Notes: generated from the letters alone by a model not told the origin. 64,000 nt of DNA from Calothrix sp. PCC 7103 (GCF_000331305.1 NZ_KB217483.1:539534-603533), one strand, 5' to 3'; shown: positions 9,030 through 18,595, numbered from the stretch's first letter. Numbers and translations are program-made.

Positions 9030-9197
9030 AATTAATCTGTATGCTCCTTAAATCAAGCTTCAATAGTATTTTTCTAAAAAAGTAAAATCGTTATGACTTC
9101 AATGAATTATCAATATCAATAACTGCTTCCGAAGGAATGAGTTTGAAGCTAGAATCTATTACTGCTAGCAGTTCTATGTATTTTAAATCTTTGCAAC

Positions 9198-9623
9198 TTA
9201 AAATGCGTTGACATAAGGTATGACCCATGCGTGTACCCAACGCATAATTACCCGCAAGTCGTTAAGTGCGTTACTGTTGGGCTGTCCACCTAAAACGCTA
9301 ATTAATCCTGTGACTTTACCAGACAACTGGTCAAAGCTCATTAAATCAAGTGCATTTTTTAAGACTCCGCTAACGCTACCGTGATATTCTGGTGTCGCTA
9401 AAACTAGCCCATCAGCATTTTTGATGGCATTTTGTAATTTCTCAACATCAGGATATTCTGAGTAATCGTCTCCACCATCACAAAATGGCAACTGCATCTG
9501 TCTTAAGTCTAATATTTCTACCTCGGCGCCGAGCGCTTGAAGTCTCTGTGCAGCTACTTCTAAAGCTAACTGCGAGTAAGAGTCTGTTCTAAGGCTGCCT
9601 GCAATACCTACTATCTTCACCAT
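9198..9623 (-). pseudogene. C-terminally truncated FMN reductase paralogue
   Basis: The encoded 141 residues match the neighbouring 181-residue reductase closely from MVKIVGIAGSLRTDSYSQ to the RVIMRWVHAW segment. They then end in a few unrelated residues and a stop, so about the last 45 residues, including the final helix, are missing. The FMN loop and PEYHGSVSG signature remain. It is most simply a tandem duplicate whose 3' end was lost by deletion; a working short form cannot be excluded. The frame opens 24 bases earlier, but the start at 9623 matches the paralogue. Confidence 0.7.
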
Positions 9624-9799
9624 AATCAACCGCAACTCACTAAACATCTTTAAAAACTTTAGTTTTTACTTAATATCGTTTAATTTCTAAATAAACGAAC
9701 TCGTAATGACTATGAGTTTATTGTAGCGAGTAAATATACAGTTGTCAAATAGGCTTAGGGGTAGGCGCCGAGTGGCATAGGGTGCAGTATAAAATTTAA

Positions 9800-10462
9800 T
9801 TAGGGTGAAGTGAAAGGCGCCTTTTGGATATGCTGTTTGATAGAGTCAAGGTCTATGTAGCGGTCGGCAACGTTAATTAAGCTATCGCTAGTCATGGAGC
9901 GTAAACTTACAACCTCTACTCGGACACCTTGAAAACTGATGGCATTTGCCGCATAAGCTAGGTCTCCGTCACCACTAACTAAAACAGCTGTATCGTAGTG
10001 CCCAGCTAAAGTTATCATGTCAACTGCAATTTCTACATCTAGGTTAGCTTTTTTAGAACCATCTGCAAGCTGGATTAAATCTTTGGTAATTACACGGTAG
10101 CCATTTCGACGCATCCACAACAAAAAACCCTGTTGCTTTTCATTGGTACGGTCTACTCCTGTATAAAAAAAAGCACGTAAAAGCTGTGATTTCTCAATTA
10201 AAAGACAAAGTAGTTTGGTATAATCAACTTCAATACCAAGTTGTAAGGCGGCATAAAAGAGGTTTGAGCCATCGAGAAAAATCGCAACTCGACCACGATT
10301 TATATTATTGAAGATACTGACATCGCTTTTGTCATCGGGTGTAGCAACAGTTTCTTCTTGAGTACCAGGAAAAATCAGATTTTGTAATTGATAAGGCATT
10401 TCTGGTCTTAGCGATTGTTCTTGATTCATTTTTATGATATGATTATTATTAGTGAAATTCAT
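9800..10462 (-). CDS. NYN-domain protein, LabA/DUF88 family
   Basis: A 220-residue protein whose C-terminal three quarters are an NYN (PIN-like) domain: RVAIFLDGSNLFYAAL supplies the first acidic site, DVEIAVDMITLA the second, and VLVSGDGDLAYAA the third. These are the metal-binding carboxylates of PIN-type nucleases. The N-terminal 60 residues are low complexity. AGAGG lies 7 nt before the start at 10462. LabA of Synechococcus gives negative feedback in KaiC output, but the family is large and RNA processing is the safer guess. Confidence 0.8.
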   Translation of the reverse strand: MNFTNNNHIIKMNQEQSLRPEMPYQLQNLIFPGTQEETVATPDDKSDVSIFNNINRGRVAIFLDGSNLFYAALQLGIEVDYTKLLCLLIEKSQLLRAFFYTGVDRTNEKQQGFLLWMRRNGYRVITKDLIQLADGSKKANLDVEIAVDMITLAGHYDTAVLVSGDGDLAYAANAISFQGVRVEVVSLRSMTSDSLINVADRYIDLDSIKQHIQKAPFTSP

Positions 10463-10562
10463 ATATACCTCTAAATTAAAATTGAGTGAGTTTTTTAAAT
10501 TGTAAAACAATAATCCATACCGGATTAAGATTCCGGTAGGAAAAATAAATTATTTAATAAAC

Positions 10563-10844
10563 TTAGCAATAAATCGTTACATCCTCACCACACTCTGCAA
10601 GATAAGTTAAGGCTTTAAAACGAAGTTCCACTAATTGCTCGTAGAAAGGATTTAGTTTACAAAGAGGTGGAATATGAAGAATTGTACGCTTGAAAAGTGT
10701 AATATTTCGTTCAAAGGGACAACTGGCAGGTATAAGTTGGCAGAGTGTATGTGCTTTTTTATAGTTGTTGACTTTGATTGATTCTAGCCATTGACGAATT
10801 GGTAGTAGTATTATTTGTACGATAGGATTTACAAGAAGATTCAT
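10563..10844 (-). CDS. Mo-dependent nitrogenase C-terminus family small protein
   Basis: A 93-residue protein matching the cyanobacterial family named Mo-dependent nitrogenase C-terminus (Pfam Mo-nitro_C). The motifs are HTLCQLIPASCPFERNI in the middle, IPPLCKLNPFYEQLVELRF after it, and a closing YLAECGEDVTIYC. The several conserved cysteines suggest metal binding, but no biochemical role is established. Despite the name it is not a nitrogenase subunit and is found as a stand-alone protein throughout cyanobacteria. No Shine-Dalgarno is obvious. It lies between the NYN gene and an unknown gene, all leftward. Confidence 0.8.
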   Translation of the reverse strand: MNLLVNPIVQIILLPIRQWLESIKVNNYKKAHTLCQLIPASCPFERNITLFKRTILHIPPLCKLNPFYEQLVELRFKALTYLAECGEDVTIYC

Positions 10845-10890
10845 TTGGGTAATGGGTAGGGTGTTCAGAATAGGTAATTATGTTGCTTTT

Positions 10891-11310
10891 TCAAGCTGGT
10901 AGCAATAATTTTTCAATTAAAAGACGTTCTGTATTTGATTTGCTCTCCATTAATACGTTTTTTACGTCTTCATTTACTAATAGTTGTCCTTGAGATGCAC
11001 TAAAATCTTTACCGGGAGTAAATCCTGCTTTTAATAATTTTTGAATTGTTAACCCAGTCACTGCTTCTAGTAAATAGTCACAAGCTTTTAAGTGTGAAAA
11101 ATTTTCTATAGTCCAATGAAAAGTGGGTATATCAATTTCAGATAATTCAAGTATTGCAGCCGTAAAAACATTTACTGTATAATTACTTCCCAATAGTGCT
11201 ATAAATGCCTTTTCACAACTTTCAACCCGTGTCTTGTTTTGCGTTTTTAAGGCATTAATCGTTTTTGTAAGACTGAAATTAAATAACTCTGAATCATTTG
11301 TCCTATACAT
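10891..11310 (-). CDS. Hypothetical protein, 139 residues
   Basis: I do not recognise this protein. It has no membrane segment or signal peptide, is rich in Leu, Lys and Thr, and looks mainly helical. The middle carries an FSHLKACDYLLEAVTGLTIQ segment and the end carries a charged helix (SNTERLLIEKLLLPA). AAGGTGG lies 7 nt before the ATG, so translation is credible. It is followed on the same strand by the small Mo-nitrogenase C-terminus family gene. Confidence 0.6.
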   Translation of the reverse strand: MYRTNDSELFNFSLTKTINALKTQNKTRVESCEKAFIALLGSNYTVNVFTAAILELSEIDIPTFHWTIENFSHLKACDYLLEAVTGLTIQKLLKAGFTPGKDFSASQGQLLVNEDVKNVLMESKSNTERLLIEKLLLPA

Positions 11311-11453
11311 AATTTCACCACCTTAATTTTATACTGTATATTTATTTACATTAATACTGGTGCCTAGCTAACTCTTACTTGCTTCTGACGTTATAGGTAA
11401 AATATGCAGAACTTGTGGAGATAGAAATAAAGTTACATAACTTAACAATTTAT

Positions 11454-11828
11454 CTATCCTAGGACAGATGAAATCTGAGTAGGCAGCTTCATTGCTTTGA
11501 ACGGTTTGGTGATAACTGCTCGTACTCCAAGTTCAGCAAATCGTCGTTGGTCTGCGGCTTGTACCTTAGCTGTTAATAAAATTACTGGTATAGACTGGGT
11601 TTCAGGATTCGCTTGCAACGCATTAAAGGTAGCAATGCCATCCATATCGGGCATCATTACATCTAGTAAAATAACATCGGGTTGTTCTGCTCTAGCCTTT
11701 TCTAAACCTTCACTTCCAGAAGCAGCTGTCGAAACTTGCCAACCACCTACTGCTTTTAGAGTAAGTTCAGCAACTGCTCGAATGTCAAATTCGTCATCAA
11801 TGATTAAAATGCGTTTCATTATTTTCAT
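11454..11828 (-). CDS. Single-domain response regulator (CheY-like)
   Basis: A 124-residue stand-alone receiver. It has the acidic pair in IIDDEFDI, the phosphoacceptor in VILLDVMMPDMDG, T in LLTAK and the conserved lysine in ITKPFKAM. There is no output domain, so it must signal by protein contact. Two ATGs 9 bases apart are possible (11828 or 11819, the latter giving MKRILIIDDE); GAGGT lies close to both. It overlaps the end of the large hybrid kinase gene and is probably the terminal receiver of that phosphorelay. Confidence 0.88.
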   Translation of the reverse strand: MKIMKRILIIDDEFDIRAVAELTLKAVGGWQVSTAASGSEGLEKARAEQPDVILLDVMMPDMDGIATFNALQANPETQSIPVILLTAKVQAADQRRFAELGVRAVITKPFKAMKLPTQISSVLG

Positions 11829-14800
11829 TACCTCGAATCATACGGTTGAGTAAAATAATTACTCGCTGCTCGAATTCCTGGGGAGAAATGCGTCCTTTGG
11901 TAAGGTATATGGTTTGTCCTAATTTTAATCGTTGCCGTTCGCTTTCGTTTAAGTCTTGGGCTGTATATACAACTAAAGGTACACGGCATAAACTATTATG
12001 TTGCCGCAACCAATCTACTACAGCAAAACCATCATATTCTGGTAATCCTAGGTCAAGCACTAGTAAATCAGGAATTATGTGCTGACTGACTTGAAGTGCT
12101 TCTCTTCCTGTAGGTGCATGATAGGTTTCAATTCCGTGACGGTTGAAGATGGCAATTAGCACCTGCGCTAAATCTTGGTCGTCTTCTATAATCAAAACTT
12201 TGATACTTTGATTATTTTTAGCTAACGCTTTTTCTAATGCTTGGCACAATGATCTTAAATTTGGTGGCTTTACAATCCAGTCGCTGACACCAGGGGGTAA
12301 ACTTTGGTTGGGAAGTAAACCACTAAGAATTATAATTGGGATATTTTGTGTATCTGTCCGCTGTTTGAGTAGTGCTAAGGTTTCCCATCCATCCATACCG
12401 GGCATCATTAGGTTAAGAAGTATTACCGCAGGATGTTGTTGAATCGCCATTTCTACAGCTTCTAATCCTGATGCAGCTGTCAATACACGATAGCCTTGTC
12501 GTTGTAGCATTGTTTGGACGACTACTCGAATGTCGCTGTCATCGTCACACTGTAATATTAATGGGGCGCCTTCTTCTTCTGTATTTACATCACAATCAGC
12601 TTCTGGCAGCAGTGGTAGGGTAAAAAAGAAAGTACTACCAACACCTAATGTACTAGATGTCCAAATTTGCCCACCGTGATGTTGTAAAATACTGCGACAA
12701 ATAGCTAAACCTAATCCTGTTCCTCCTTTTTGACGCGAGTCAGAAGCATCCACTTGCTGAAAGCGCTCAAATATCGATTCGAGTTTATCAGCAGGTATAC
12801 CTCTTCCTTGGTCTTCCACCTTGAAAAGAACGTGGGGAGATAAAGTATTTGGTTGCGAATTTTTAATTTCTGCACTTAAATAAACTGTGGCGCCTTTGGG
12901 AGAAAATTTAATAGCATTGCTGAGTAAATTTGTAAAAACTTGAATAATACGGTCACTATCTGCCCAAATATTCGCTTTGAGAGGAGAAACAGATAACACC
13001 ACCGACTCTTGAAGAGCCATTTCTTCTACAACTTCTGCTGATTGCGTCATTAAGTCGGCAGTGTTACAGATTTGTTTGGTCATTTGAATTTTACCAGACT
13101 CAATGCGCTCAATATCAAGGATATCGTTGATTAAACGCACTAGTCTATCTGTATTATTTGCGGCAATATTTAACATCCGCTTTTGCTCTTCGGGTTGAGT
13201 TTTTAGAATACCACTTGCTAACAAATCTAAGGCGCCTGATATTGAAGTTAATGGTGTTCGTAACTCGTGACTAACGACCGAGACAAATTCATCTTTGAGA
13301 CGTTCGACTTCTCGACGGTCACTAATATCCTTCATAAAACAGTAGTGCCCAATAAATTCTTGTTGCGGATTGTAAGCTTTGACCATCATTACCTGCTTGT
13401 CAAAAACAGAGTTATCTTTCCGCACACCCTTGACCTCAACTTCTACTTTCCCATTAGCTAACATATCTTGGTAAGCAGCAATCATTCTTTCTTGGTCATC
13501 AGGATGGATGGTTTGCTGCCATTCCATATTTATTAATTCCTCTGGTTGATAACCAAGCATACTGCCATAAGCTGGGTTAACTTTTATATATCGAGCAGAA
13601 GTGTCTAACTGAGAAATACCTTCTACTGCACTTTCGAGAGCAGCACTCATTGCACGTAGTTCTTCTTGAGAACGAATTAGTTCTTGACGCTGTATAATTT
13701 CTTGTTCTAATAATTGAGCTTGAGACAAAGCAATGCCTATTTGGTCTGCCAAATGCTTTAATAATGTTAGCTCAAACTCAGTCCACTGACGCGGCGCCGA
13801 GCATTGGTGAGCAATTAATAAGCCCCAAAGGTTTTCCCTAACAAAAATGGGCACTACTAGGTTTGCTTTAACACTAAATTGCTGGAGAAATTCTACGTAA
13901 CAAGGTAAAATACTACCATTATCAACATCGGTGACGGCGGTAATTTCTCCTTGGCGATATTTCTCTAGATATATCCGTTCAAAGCAAGGATCAAAAATAT
14001 CCTGACTAAGGGTGACTGGCCAACCTGAAACTACCGACTCTTGAACAACTCTTCCCGAACCATCTGGATTCAGCTTAAAGATTAATACCCGGTCTGCTTG
14101 AAGAATTCTTTGCACCTCAGTAACGGTGGTTTGAAGAATTTCTTCAATTTGTAAAGAAGTGCGAATTTTGAGTGTTACTTCTGCAAATAGTTGTGACCGC
14201 AAATTTTGGTGCCGTAATTGCTCTTCTGTCTGTTTAATATTAGTAATATCTTGATTAACGGCAATGGCACCATGTATATTGTTTTCAGCATCCAAAATTG
14301 GCAAGGCTGAATTGAGTACAGTTTTGTAATTACCATCGAAACATTGAATTTTAATTACTTCATCAATTGAAGTTTCTCCATGTATAACTGCCCTGTAAAG
14401 TGCCCACTCTTCTAGTTCTATCCGTTTACCTGTTGATTCCCACCAACCTTTATACTCACAATACTGCTCTATACCAACATACCTGGCGCCTGCCCAAATT
14501 TGCTCTCCTGCTGGGTTAACTTGCAAGATTCGCCCAGTTTGATCAACAATCCAAACACCCACAGGTAATATTTCTAACACAGTCCGTAGTAGTTGCTCAT
14601 TTTCTAAAAGCGCTGACTCTGCATGTTTACGCGCGCTGATATCACTACCAATGCCAAGAAAGCCTGTAATATTATTTTCCTGATCGCGTAAAGCAGTTAC
14701 TGACAACAACACAGGAAAGTGAGAACCGTCTTTGCGAATGTAAGACCATTCACGCTCGTCTACATAGCCACGACGTGCCTTAGCTACAAAAACCTCAAAA

Positions 14801-15597
14801 CCTGGTTCAATTGTAGTAGATAATTCCTGCGATAATTCTTGGGAGCGCTGTAAAATTTCCGAAGGGTTGTGAATAATTGCAGGAGTAGTTTTGCCAACTA
14901 CCTCAGCAGCAGTATATCCCAAGCATTTTTCTGCTGCTGGATTAAAAGTCCGAATCGTACCGTCTACAGTAGTGGAAATAATTGTGTAGTTTGCACTATC
15001 TAAAATTGCTCTCTGTAGTGTTGTAATTTCCTGTAGTGCTAACTCTGTTCGTTGACGTTCGTCAATTTGTGTTTGCAATGCTTGATTTGCCGTCGCTAAA
15101 TCTAAGGTTCGTTCTCTAACTCGAATTTCTAATTCGTCGTGCGTTCGACGTAAAGCTTCCTCTACTTTTTGACGCTCAATAATTTGCTGTTGCAACTCTT
15201 GATTTGCTGCTTTTAATTGTGCAGGACTCGGCAACACTAAAGCTTGAGGTATTAAACATACCAGAATTATTCCTGTATACGCTGAAATGAATCCTGTAAT
15301 TGCTTTGATTGTCCCTGATAACCAGTAAATTGGATACCAATGAGTCCAAATTTCCATGAAATGGGTAGTTCCACAAGCAACGAGAAAAGCTGAAAATAGT
15401 AGAAAAACCCAGTTAAAAGGTAAATCGTCACGCTTTTTAACAAAATAAAACAAGGTTATAGGTATGGAATAATATGCTAAACTAATTACTGCATCAGAAA
15501 TGACATGCAGTGATACCAATCCAGGTTTCCATAAATAACAATCTCCGTGGGGAATAAAGTAGCTTGTAGTAAAAAAGTTATGTAAAAATTCTGACAT
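11797..15597 (-). CDS. Ethylene-receptor-like hybrid histidine kinase (EBD-PAS-PAS-GAF-PAS-HK-REC-REC)
   Basis: A 1266-residue membrane phosphorelay sensor. Residues 20-125 form a three-helix ethylene-binding domain like plant ETR1 and cyanobacterial SynEtr1/UirS, with D35, Y42, C75 and H79 (ACGTTHFMEIW); the last two bind Cu(I) in that family. After a coiled coil come two PAS domains (about 190-320 and 335-455), a GAF domain (470-640) with D536-P-C538-F539 and C566 at cyanobacteriochrome positions, and a third PAS (650-765). Next is the kinase with SHELRTPLTS, DQGRGIP and GTGLGLAIC, then two receivers. The first receiver has Asn in place of the phosphoacceptor (ILLNLMMPG); the second is intact (LVLDLGLPEYDG). 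AAGGAGGT precedes the ATG. Ethylene and/or light sensing is inferred from domain homology. Confidence 0.88.
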   Translation of the reverse strand: MSEFLHNFFTTSYFIPHGDCYLWKPGLVSLHVISDAVISLAYYSIPITLFYFVKKRDDLPFNWVFLLFSAFLVACGTTHFMEIWTHWYPIYWLSGTIKAITGFISAYTGIILVCLIPQALVLPSPAQLKAANQELQQQIIERQKVEEALRRTHDELEIRVRERTLDLATANQALQTQIDERQRTELALQEITTLQRAILDSANYTIISTTVDGTIRTFNPAAEKCLGYTAAEVVGKTTPAIIHNPSEILQRSQELSQELSTTIEPGFEVFVAKARRGYVDEREWSYIRKDGSHFPVLLSVTALRDQENNITGFLGIGSDISARKHAESALLENEQLLRTVLEILPVGVWIVDQTGRILQVNPAGEQIWAGARYVGIEQYCEYKGWWESTGKRIELEEWALYRAVIHGETSIDEVIKIQCFDGNYKTVLNSALPILDAENNIHGAIAVNQDITNIKQTEEQLRHQNLRSQLFAEVTLKIRTSLQIEEILQTTVTEVQRILQADRVLIFKLNPDGSGRVVQESVVSGWPVTLSQDIFDPCFERIYLEKYRQGEITAVTDVDNGSILPCYVEFLQQFSVKANLVVPIFVRENLWGLLIAHQCSAPRQWTEFELTLLKHLADQIGIALSQAQLLEQEIIQRQELIRSQEELRAMSAALESAVEGISQLDTSARYIKVNPAYGSMLGYQPEELINMEWQQTIHPDDQERMIAAYQDMLANGKVEVEVKGVRKDNSVFDKQVMMVKAYNPQQEFIGHYCFMKDISDRREVERLKDEFVSVVSHELRTPLTSISGALDLLASGILKTQPEEQKRMLNIAANNTDRLVRLINDILDIERIESGKIQMTKQICNTADLMTQSAEVVEEMALQESVVLSVSPLKANIWADSDRIIQVFTNLLSNAIKFSPKGATVYLSAEIKNSQPNTLSPHVLFKVEDQGRGIPADKLESIFERFQQVDASDSRQKGGTGLGLAICRSILQHHGGQIWTSSTLGVGSTFFFTLPLLPEADCDVNTEEEGAPLILQCDDDSDIRVVVQTMLQRQGYRVLTAASGLEAVEMAIQQHPAVILLNLMMPGMDGWETLALLKQRTDTQNIPIIILSGLLPNQSLPPGVSDWIVKPPNLRSLCQALEKALAKNNQSIKVLIIEDDQDLAQVLIAIFNRHGIETYHAPTGREALQVSQHIIPDLLVLDLGLPEYDGFAVVDWLRQHNSLCRVPLVVYTAQDLNESERQRLKLGQTIYLTKGRISPQEFEQRVIILLNRMIRGNENNETHFNH

Positions 15598-15620
15598 ATT
15601 ACCTCCTTCACAAATGCAAT

Positions 15621-15652
15621 AAACCCGGTTTCTGAATAAAGAAACCGGGTTT
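15621..15652. repeat. Perfect 13-bp palindromic hairpin
   Basis: AAACCCGGTTTCT at 15621-15633 pairs with AGAAACCGGGTTT at 15640-15652 over a 6-nt loop. It fills the gap between the two large signalling genes and abuts the stop codon of the upstream one. There is no T-run on the leftward strand, so it is better read as one of the short dispersed palindromes of this genome than as a classical terminator. A related AGAAACCTGGTTTCT occurs near 41271-41285. Confidence 0.6.
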
Positions 15653-18049
15653 CTAATTATTTAACAATCGATTTTGTGCTACTGTTTTCGACTGTTCGAG
15701 AGCTTCATTAGCGACTCGGTATAAAGTATCAATATCGGCGCCATCTTCAGGATACTGTACAATGCCAACGTTAAAATTAACACAAAATTGTTTGTTACAG
15801 GAGACGTTACATGTAACGTCTCTACATGATGTGGCAAGATTTTTAATGACTTCAGACAGGCGCCTAGTACCCTCAACTTTAGTCATACCACACATTCCGA
15901 TAATAAATTCAGTACCACCCCAACGACCGACTACATCCTCGTAATGGAAATTTAACCGTAAAATTCGACCTAAGCGAGATAAAATAGCATCTCCCACAGC
16001 ATAACCATATTGCTGATTAATTTGCTTAAATTTATCTACCTCTACAATTGCAAAACAAAAGTGTTGATTATAATTTTGACTCCACTCTATACACCGATTC
16101 AATTCTTGAATAGACTTAGGGCGATTAGCAATACCAGTTAAAACATCCGTTTCTGCTAAACTCTTTAGTAAGCGAGTTCTCTCTAAACGATTGAGAATAC
16201 GTGTTACTAATTCTACTTTAACAATTGGCTTACTTATATAATCGTCGGCGCCTGCTGCGAATACATCTTGCCTTGTTTTGGTATCATTATGTGCCGTTAA
16301 AAACAGAATTGGCACTGCACTATAACGAGTGTCACTACGTACAACTTGGCATAATTCAATACCATTAATTTCAGGCATTTCCACATCTAAAATTAATAAA
16401 TCGGGATTTACGACCGTCATTACCTCCCAAAAATGAGAAGGATTATCAAGGGTATAAACTTTTAAACCCCAAGGTGTAAGCAAAGTTTGCAGAGTAGTTA
16501 ATATTTGTGGGTCATCATCGACAACCATTACCTTTGCTTCTGGGGAAGGAGTATTCTTTAGTACTTGAGTAACAGCTTCTAGTACTTGAGTTACTGACAC
16601 AGGTTTTTGCAAAACTCCACGTCCACCGAGACGGGCAATTTTAACACGGTCAATCAAACTATCTTGTGCGGTAGTTACAATAACTGATAATGCAGGAGTA
16701 CGACTGGTTAATTCCACTAGTAACCCAAGAGCTTCTTCTGTGGTATCACCACAAGAAAGGTCAAGCAATACAATATCAGGACATAAATCTACAATCAACT
16801 TTCTAGCTGTAATAATGTTAGGAGTAACTTGTACCTTGATACCCCAGCTAGAAGCTATAGCAATTAAACTACTTGTAAATTCTGTGTCTTCATCGAGAAT
16901 CAGTAGTAAAGGACTTTTATTTAAAGTTTCATTTGAAAGCATTTCAGGAATTTCTTCACCATTCATGCTTTGCAGACAGTCACGCAAGGTACCAACTAAT
17001 TCGGAAAAGTGAATTATTTGTGAACTATCCAGTGTTTTCCCATTTACAAATAAAGATTCTATTTTACTAGCGACATAAGAACCTTTATCTGAACCAAACA
17101 TTCCTAGGGAACCAACCAGTTTGTGAGCTTCTTGCTTTACTTTTGATAGCACTTCGTCACCCAGCAATTTGTTCTGTAATAAAGTAGTCAATGCTTCTTC
17201 AATTACAGTAATACGCTGACTAAGAGTTTCTGCTACCTGCTCCCATACTTGGGAGACACCAGTCCTAATTTGATTTTGCTCTGCATATGAAGGGGTTTGA
17301 GTTGCTAATTTTGGGTTTTTTTCCTTTTCGACTTTTTTTTGTTTCCGTGTTCTCACTTTCGTGAGTTCTTCCTTCTCAACGGTTTTAAGACGATAGCCAA
17401 TACCGTATACTGTCTCTATTACATCACTATTGACTCCCGCAGCTTTAAGTTTTTGACGTAATCCCTTAATATGTGACCGCACGGTATCATCAGAAGGAGG
17501 TTCTTCAAATGACCATAAATGCTGAATCAACATTCCACAGCTAAATACTCGCTGTGTATTGCGAAGAAAAAGCTCAAGTAAACTATATTCCTTGGGTGTT
17601 AAATGTAAAAGTTGACTATCGCAAGTAACCTGGCAAGTGCTGGGGTCAAGTTGTAAGTTCTGCCATACAAGCATTGGTGGCAAGGTAGAACCACCTCGAC
17701 GCAGTAAAGCACGTATCCGAGCTAATAATTCTTGAAAATCAAAAGGTTTGGCTAAATAATCATCGGCGCCTGCATCCAAACCCATAACTTTAGTAGTACT
17801 ATTGTCTTGGGCAGTTAATAAAAGAATTGGCGTTTTATTACCAATAGAGCGTAATCTTCGACAAAGACTAATTCCATCAAGCTTTGGTAACATGACATCA
17901 AGCAATATCAAATCATAGGTAAAGCAGTCCATCAGTTCCCAAGCTGCTTCACCATCTGTTGCGAAATCAACAGTATAATGCTGGTCATTCAAAATCTTGA
18001 CCAACCTTCCCACAATTAAATCATCATCTTCAACTACGATAATTCTCAT
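15653..18049 (-). CDS. Multi-domain response regulator: REC-wHTH-Hpt-REC-REC-GGDEF-like
   Basis: A 798-residue protein combining DNA-binding, phosphotransfer and nucleotide-cyclase modules. An OmpR-type receiver (DLILLDVMLPKLDG) and a winged helix ending ETVYGIGYRLK occupy residues 1-225. A lysine-rich linker leads to an Hpt domain (AHKLVGSLGMFG) near 310. Two further receivers follow at about 380-490 (DIVLLDLSCGD) and 500-620 (LLILDVEMPEING). A GGDEF-type domain closes the protein (TDVLTGIANR, then RWGGTEFII). The signature third residue is Thr instead of Asp/Glu and no RxxD inhibitory site is present, so diguanylate cyclase activity is doubtful. A palindromic repeat interrupts the coding sequence of this domain at 15801-15822. 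It is the first gene of the signalling block. Confidence 0.87.
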   Translation of the reverse strand: MRIIVVEDDDLIVGRLVKILNDQHYTVDFATDGEAAWELMDCFTYDLILLDVMLPKLDGISLCRRLRSIGNKTPILLLTAQDNSTTKVMGLDAGADDYLAKPFDFQELLARIRALLRRGGSTLPPMLVWQNLQLDPSTCQVTCDSQLLHLTPKEYSLLELFLRNTQRVFSCGMLIQHLWSFEEPPSDDTVRSHIKGLRQKLKAAGVNSDVIETVYGIGYRLKTVEKEELTKVRTRKQKKVEKEKNPKLATQTPSYAEQNQIRTGVSQVWEQVAETLSQRITVIEEALTTLLQNKLLGDEVLSKVKQEAHKLVGSLGMFGSDKGSYVASKIESLFVNGKTLDSSQIIHFSELVGTLRDCLQSMNGEEIPEMLSNETLNKSPLLLILDEDTEFTSSLIAIASSWGIKVQVTPNIITARKLIVDLCPDIVLLDLSCGDTTEEALGLLVELTSRTPALSVIVTTAQDSLIDRVKIARLGGRGVLQKPVSVTQVLEAVTQVLKNTPSPEAKVMVVDDDPQILTTLQTLLTPWGLKVYTLDNPSHFWEVMTVVNPDLLILDVEMPEINGIELCQVVRSDTRYSAVPILFLTAHNDTKTRQDVFAAGADDYISKPIVKVELVTRILNRLERTRLLKSLAETDVLTGIANRPKSIQELNRCIEWSQNYNQHFCFAIVEVDKFKQINQQYGYAVGDAILSRLGRILRLNFHYEDVVGRWGGTEFIIGMCGMTKVEGTRRLSEVIKNLATSCRDVTCNVSCNKQFCVNFNVGIVQYPEDGADIDTLYRVANEALEQSKTVAQNRLLNN
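15801..15822. repeat. 22-bp perfect palindrome inside a coding sequence
   Basis: Bases 15801-15822 read the same on both strands (half-site GAGACGTTACA). The sequence lies inside the GGDEF-like domain, where it encodes part of an unusually cysteine-rich strand-loop (RDVTCNVSCN). It belongs to the same family as the 28-bp palindrome at 35173-35200, with the shared end CGTCTCTAC. Confidence 0.7.
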
Positions 18050-18595
18050 AGTTAATGCATGTAATATTTTTTACATATATTTTTTTTATTACTGTATATG
18101 GTTTTGTTATATTTTGTTGTTTAAATTTACCAACACTGTAATCTTTTCTAATTTTAGATGATATTCTGGTTTTCTAGCTGCTAACCCCTGAGTAATTGCG
18201 GCAAAATAAATCACCTCTTGGTTAGAGGCACCGCACATAGGTTAGTATTTATAATAGATTGACTTAATTAGCGCTATATAGGCAAGATTATTAAATAAAA
18301 ATAAAAATTATAGCTTTAAGTAAATTTATTTAAAGATTAAATATCCCTTTAGGTAGATGCTAATATAAAGTAATGCAAATTTTTGAGTTAATTCTTTAAA
18401 AGTCAAATAAAAGAATTAAGTATTTTGCATAGTCGGACTGCCACATAAAGAACTTTAAAACTCGCTGCTAAAAATCATTGCTCTCTTTGGACAGTAATGA
18501 AAAGTTACCCCCGATTTATAAAAATAATGAGTTGTAGGCTGTCGTAATGTCAAAGTTATAAAGCAAATAAGTTATACTTAACACGGGTAAGAAAT

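Noticed and set aside
10563..10844. Evidence for nitrogenase genes
   Set aside because: The family name is historical; no nif gene is present, and the protein occurs in many contexts.
15621..15652. Hairpin as a standard Rho-independent terminator
   Set aside because: No T-run follows on the leftward strand and related palindromes occur elsewhere.
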